Source of the DNA: Podaxis mareebaensis
Taxonomy: Eukaryota; Basidiomycota; Agaricomycetes; Agaricales; Agaricaceae
Direction: 5' to 3'
Assembly: GCA_018524725.1 (NCBI GenBank)
Contig: JAEUWP010000054.1
Coordinates: forward strand, 62,001-126,000
DNA length: 64,000 bases
The notes under the pieces are model-generated. The model saw nothing but the letters and a program-made list of their open reading frames with translations. It was not told the origin of the DNA and searched no databases. Of this stretch, positions 59,790-64,000 are shown one piece after another (within the stretch, counting starts at the first letter, position 1; the number at the start of each line of letters is the position of its first letter). Position numbers and translations under genes: made by a program.

Positions 59790-62760
59790 TCATCCTTCAT
59801 CCATTCTGTCATCCCCGAACTCGTCTTTGACCGTATCCAGCAGCTTCTTGATCTTGTTCGCGCTCTTTGGGGAGATGTCACGTGCAACTGCGAGCATCTG
59901 CGCAGACTTGACCTCATCTCCAACAAGCCGATACACCTTGGCAAGCTGGAACACCACATTGGATTCCTCTGGCGTCATCATTCTCAGCTCCTCAAGGTCT
60001 TGTATAGCCGGCTAAAATGGCGTCATGTCGGGTAGGAAAGTTAGCTTTGAGCTCTCAGAGTAAGGCAGCCGGAAGTAGTCACGCACCCCGTATTTCCTCA
60101 TAGAGACGAGGATCTTCGCCCTGCGGTAGCGAACCAAGGCGTTTTCTGGTGCAAGCCGCACGGCCCTGTCAAATAGCTCGAGAGCTCCTTCGCGGTCCCC
60201 ACGACGCTCGACAGCCTGTGAAATACGTAAATTGTCGGCCCCGTCAGACCCCTCGTCACATCCGAAGTCGATGCTATTTGAGTACTTACCATCCCCACGC
60301 ATCCCATCAAAACCGCATTTCTGGGGTGGATTTCAAGCGCCTTCCGGTAGTGGTACTCTGCTAGCCTAACTTTGCTCATACGGAGGTAACATGTCCCAAG
60401 ACCGTACCTAGCCATTGCCTCGAGTCAGGATATGAGGATTTGGTTGCCAACCGGAGATACGCACCATGCATTATAATGACGAGAATCAGCTCGCAATGCT
60501 GATTGGAAAAAGTTGATTGCTTTGTCCAGGTCCTCGTCAATTGACTCATGACCACTTAACGTGTATGCATATGCACAAGTAGGGTCAAGCTGTGCTGCAC
60601 GACGGAAGCACGCCAATGCTTGTGTTTTTTCCTTTTGTAGTGAGAACAAGTTTCCAATCGCGATCCAAGCTTGTGGTGACCGGGGACTGATGTTGAGAAG
60701 CTCCTGCGCAAGATAAGACAGATCCACGGGTTTTTGCAGATGCCACAATAGGGTCGAATAGACCTCCATGTCCCACAACCGGTGTGGCTCTAACACTCGC
60801 ACGGCCTTGAAGGCACGTTCAGCCTGAGAATCCACGTCGTTATCAGCACAAGATAAGCGACAGGCAAGTGCAGAACGTACAGAAGAGTAATCCTGTTGCT
60901 CGAAATGGGCTCTCCCAACCATTGCCAGTACCCATGGCGTATTCTGGTGAGGATTCGGAAGTTGGTTTAATTCATTTAAGCATTTGCGACAGTCATACAT
61001 GGCTAATGCCCGAGTTGCACTTGCAAAGCGTCGTATTAGATCGTAGATGTAATATTCTGCCAGCTCGTTTTCATATTCCTCCTGTGCATGTTGTTCTTGC
61101 ACAGCGGACCAGGCATTCGGTGAAGGAGGGGCTTCGGCATGAGGAGAAAGGGGAACGGGGGTTGGGGAAGGGAGGTAATTCGCATCTCCGCCAGAAAAGA
61201 CGTCATCATCCCTGTCTGACTCCGCGGAAACAGTTCGTGCGTGACTGGCTTGTCGCCGTCGGTCTCGCGTGGTAGAATGCTGATCGAAAAAAATATGGTC
61301 AGTGAGCTGATTGCAATAGGATAAGCATAAAATGGATTGAGCAGTAATTTACCTTTGTAGAGGGATGAGATTGCTTTGTGCCAGTACCGCTAAGCAGGCG
61401 ACTGCTTCTTCGCGGGGCAAGCGTGGGTGCAGCAGGTTGAACATTTCCCTTTCCGGGAGCATTCGCGTTCCTAGAGGACGCCGCATGCTGAGAACGACGA
61501 CCGGAAGATGAGAAGATGTTAGCAAATAGCAAGGCCGGGCGTGCGCGTGCCTTTTTTGAGGGGTCGTCCGAGTTCAATTTACTGCTCTTCGACTTGATAG
61601 CATCAACCTGATGGGTTGTAGACCGTAACCGTTTAGTTACTGGACCTGCTTCATCGGCCGATGAGAGCGGTCGAGAGGAGTGGATCTGTAAGGGAACATT
61701 GGTTTGTTGCGATCGAGTGGTTCTATGGTTTGGAGGCTGGGGTTGTTGGAAGGAGTTTTCGAGAGGGTAAAAAGAGGATTCATTTGTGGCACTAATTGTC
61801 CAAAGTTCAATACAGTTCAAACAGTCGTTCAATTCCACGCACAGGGAATCACGAGGGCCATGCGGTAGGCCAATTCTGAAAGGTTGTGTCTGTCCTTCCG
61901 GCTTCCACGTCTTGAACAAAGTCCCTTCACCACCACCGTCTGGAGTGAAAAACCCTACACCTGTAGAAGTTGGTTTGGATTTTGATATCCCATCGTTTTG
62001 TATTGTTGTCTTGACAGGGAGAGGCCGTGCGGGAAAGAGTTCACCGATTTCTGGAAGGGTTCCTGCACACAGGATCTTCGATGGATACGTGGGCGGCCGG
62101 GGTGAATTCAAATGGACCTACCTAGTGAGCACAGCCCTTCAAATGCCTCCCAGAGATAAGGATTAGAAGAAAGAGCTTCTCTATAGCTGCGTGAGGCCTT
62201 GTCTGGAAGATTTCCTTTCAGCGCCATGTTTCCAGCTCTACACCGAAGTGCAGCCTCTTCCGGAAAAGCACGAGCAACACGAGTTGAAGAGGATGCTATA
62301 GCAGCATCAGTACATGCGAGGAAAAGATTCAAGGCCCCGTACCTAAGCTAACATAACTAGCGTCCTGCAAAGTAGCTTCCAGCGCTTCCCTCGCTTGCCT
62401 ATGTCTTCCCAGAGCTGCACAGCACTTGGCTTTAATCTCCAAGCACCCCGTGCATTGGTTATCTTCCGCCGAGTTAACGAGATTCAAAGCAGAGTAGGTC
62501 TGACCCTCGCGAAGTAAGGCAATTGCATAGGGGTGTCGGGAATCATGGCTCGTGGGATCAATTGCGAAATAGCGTTCGGCATGAAAGACAGCCGACTTCG
62601 TGAGATCAGCATCGAGGCACGACCAAACGAGAGATTGAAAACGTCGGCAGAGGTAGGGAAAGAACGACTGGGTTGATGGGTCAGCTTGCATAATGCATAT
62701 GTAGTTAAGACGTGGGCCGTAAACAAGTTGGATTGACCACGAGAAGGAGGGCGTTGTCAC
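59790..62760 (-). CDS. APC3: Anaphase-promoting complex subunit 3 (CDC27/nuc2)
   Basis: A multi-exon gene with the two-part APC3 layout. N-terminal TPRs begin LVWSCLDADLTKSAVFHAER and HPYAIALLREGQTYSALNLV. A long Ser/Lys/Arg-rich loop with many S/T-P sites follows. The C-terminal TPR array includes ELLNISPRSPQAWIAIGNLF, AWYGLGTCYLRMSKVRLAEY and ALEIHPRNAVLMGCVGMAVE. APC3 binds the C-box/IR tails of Cdc20 and Cdh1 in the ubiquitin ligase. The frame at the first 60 residues contains a possible 57-nt stop-free intron (GTTTAC...CCCAG), and another of 51 nt near 61844-61794. The N-terminus is thus uncertain, the identity not. Confidence 0.9.
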
Positions 62761-63085
62761 GGATGTTAGTGGGGACGGTTTGACGCGTTGAGGGTTAAGG
62801 AGAGAAGAAGTTAGAGGGAAGATAACAAGCAGAGCAGGAAACAGATGCTGACGGACACCAACTCTGGTGTTTGAAATGTTGATCCTAGTTAATGGTCACG
62901 TGCGACCACAACGCGTCGCCTCGGGGCAGCACATCACAATAATAATTAACAGAACAGGGGCGAGGCCGCAAACAATTGCCGGCGGACAAACCGAATGGAA
63001 AGTGCGCCGTATCACCAATATTCGTCACTTTATTATTTTCAAATCATATACTCTATCACAACTGTAAATCTGGTAATCCATTCTT

Positions 63086-64000
63086 TTACTCAGTGGCCGT
63101 GCGGATCACGCTCTCCTTTAGACTCTGTTGAAACGCCGTCAATATTTCATCACATGTCAAAGTTAAGGGAACATGGGACTCGCCTGGTACACACTGGATG
63201 GCATCATCGATCCGAAGGAGGGCGACAGCGGCCTCATAAGCGGACTTCAAACTCTTGACTTTGCCCATGGTGGGCTCCAGAACGCCCGCTGCCACGTTAT
63301 CACGAACTTCTCCGTTCAGAAGATCAAGCCCGTAGCGCAGATACGCCTTTTTGGGATCACCTTGCGGCGATTTCTGCGCCGTATTGTGGCATGAACGCAG
63401 CTTGGCCACCAGTTCTGTTGAGTCTTTGGCAGCGTTTACGGCAAGCTGCTTAGGGATAGAGAGCAGGGCACTTGCGAACTCGGCAATAGCGAGCTGTTCC
63501 CTCGAACCCTATTAGATAGGTATCACATATCAGACCTGCAGAGTACGTCATAGGGCAATGCCTTACCAGTGTTGTGGCAAAGTTTTCCAGGTAGATGCTG
63601 AGGGCCGATTCAACCGCGCCTCCGCCGGGAACAACGGCTCCGCTCTCAAGTGTCCGTTTAATCACGGATAACGTATCATGGAGTGCTCTTTCCATCTCGT
63701 CCAGCATGTAATCATTTGCACCGCGCAGCACAATCGACGCCGAGTTCACCACCTTGGTGCCTTTAATCAAAATGAGCTCATCATCTGCAATGCGCTCTTG
63801 AACCACTTCGTCAGCAGTGCCAAGATAGCTTGGTTCGAAAGTCTCGTCTCCATTGAGATTTGCCATACTAGCGATGAGCTGACCGCCTGTGGCCTTGGCA
63901 ATCCTGCGGAGATCCTCCTTCCTACACCGACGGACAGCCATGGCACCAGCCTCAACAAATTCCTTCAAACAGAGGTCATCGATACCCTTCGTAGTCAAAA
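63086..64000 (-). CDS. TCP1: T-complex protein 1 subunit alpha (CCT1), C-terminal part
   Basis: Partial: the 5' part lies beyond base 64000. Two exons are in view (about 64000-63567 and 63508-63086). The apical domain end shows KGIDDLCLKEFVEAGAMAVR, then SIVLRGANDYMLDEMERALH and the group II chaperonin signature GAVVPGGGAVESALSIYLE. After the intron come GSREQLAIAEFASALLSIP, AVNAAKDSTELVAKLRS and GLDLLNGEVRDN. The segment AGAMAVRRCRKEDLRRIAKA identifies the alpha subunit rather than the seven others. CCT folds actin and tubulin; phosducin-like proteins such as the one at 22422 are its co-factors. Confidence 0.93.

Overview
The window is 64 kb of a fungal nuclear genome, almost certainly a mushroom-forming basidiomycete (Agaricomycetes). 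Nearly every gene is broken by short (about 48-60 nt) GT-AG introns, genes are densely packed on both strands, and the set is eukaryotic housekeeping (HSP90, CDC42, CRM1, Dicer, CCT-alpha, APC3, tRNAs with short introns). I rebuilt exon structures by hand from splice signals. For most genes the joined exons are an exact multiple of three, which supports the models.

Left part (1-9.3 kb): a PD40-repeat membrane protein (5' part only), EMC4, the splicing factor SF3B4, a small secreted protein and CDC42. Middle left (9.9-17.2 kb) is the accessory region. A carboxymuconolactone-decarboxylase-like gene is present twice in direct orientation; the left copy is broken, the right copy intact. Between the copies lies about 3.7 kb almost free of CpG, holding a dead SRPK-like kinase gene and another decayed gene with a 54-bp tandem repeat. 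This looks like the scar of long-term cytosine methylation and deamination.

17.4-35.3 kb: a complete Dicer, a phosducin-like protein, ALG3, a single-pass membrane protein with many small exons, a 2OG-Fe(II) oxygenase, the DEAD-box helicase RRP3/DDX47 and the TRAPP II subunit TRS130/TRAPPC10. 35.4-36.4 kb: three intron-containing tRNA genes, two of them an inverted pair of tRNA-Ser(GCT).

36.5-50.4 kb: phosphoserine aminotransferase (with an 11-nt microexon), a short uncharacterised protein, HSP90 with heat-shock elements, hamartin/TSC1 divergent from NAC-alpha, a TRM9-like tRNA methyltransferase, ALG13, and a zinc-less MDR oxidoreductase that carries a frameshift. 50.7-64 kb: CRM1/exportin-1, TMA20/MCTS1, an SRR1-family protein, an acidic uncharacterised protein, APC3/CDC27 and the C-terminal half of CCT-alpha.

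There is no operon logic. The only functional theme is that ALG3 and ALG13 both act in lipid-linked oligosaccharide synthesis, EMC4 acts in the same compartment, and several divergent pairs share short promoters (DCL/PLP2, RRP3/TRS130, TSC1/NAC-alpha, MDR/CRM1).
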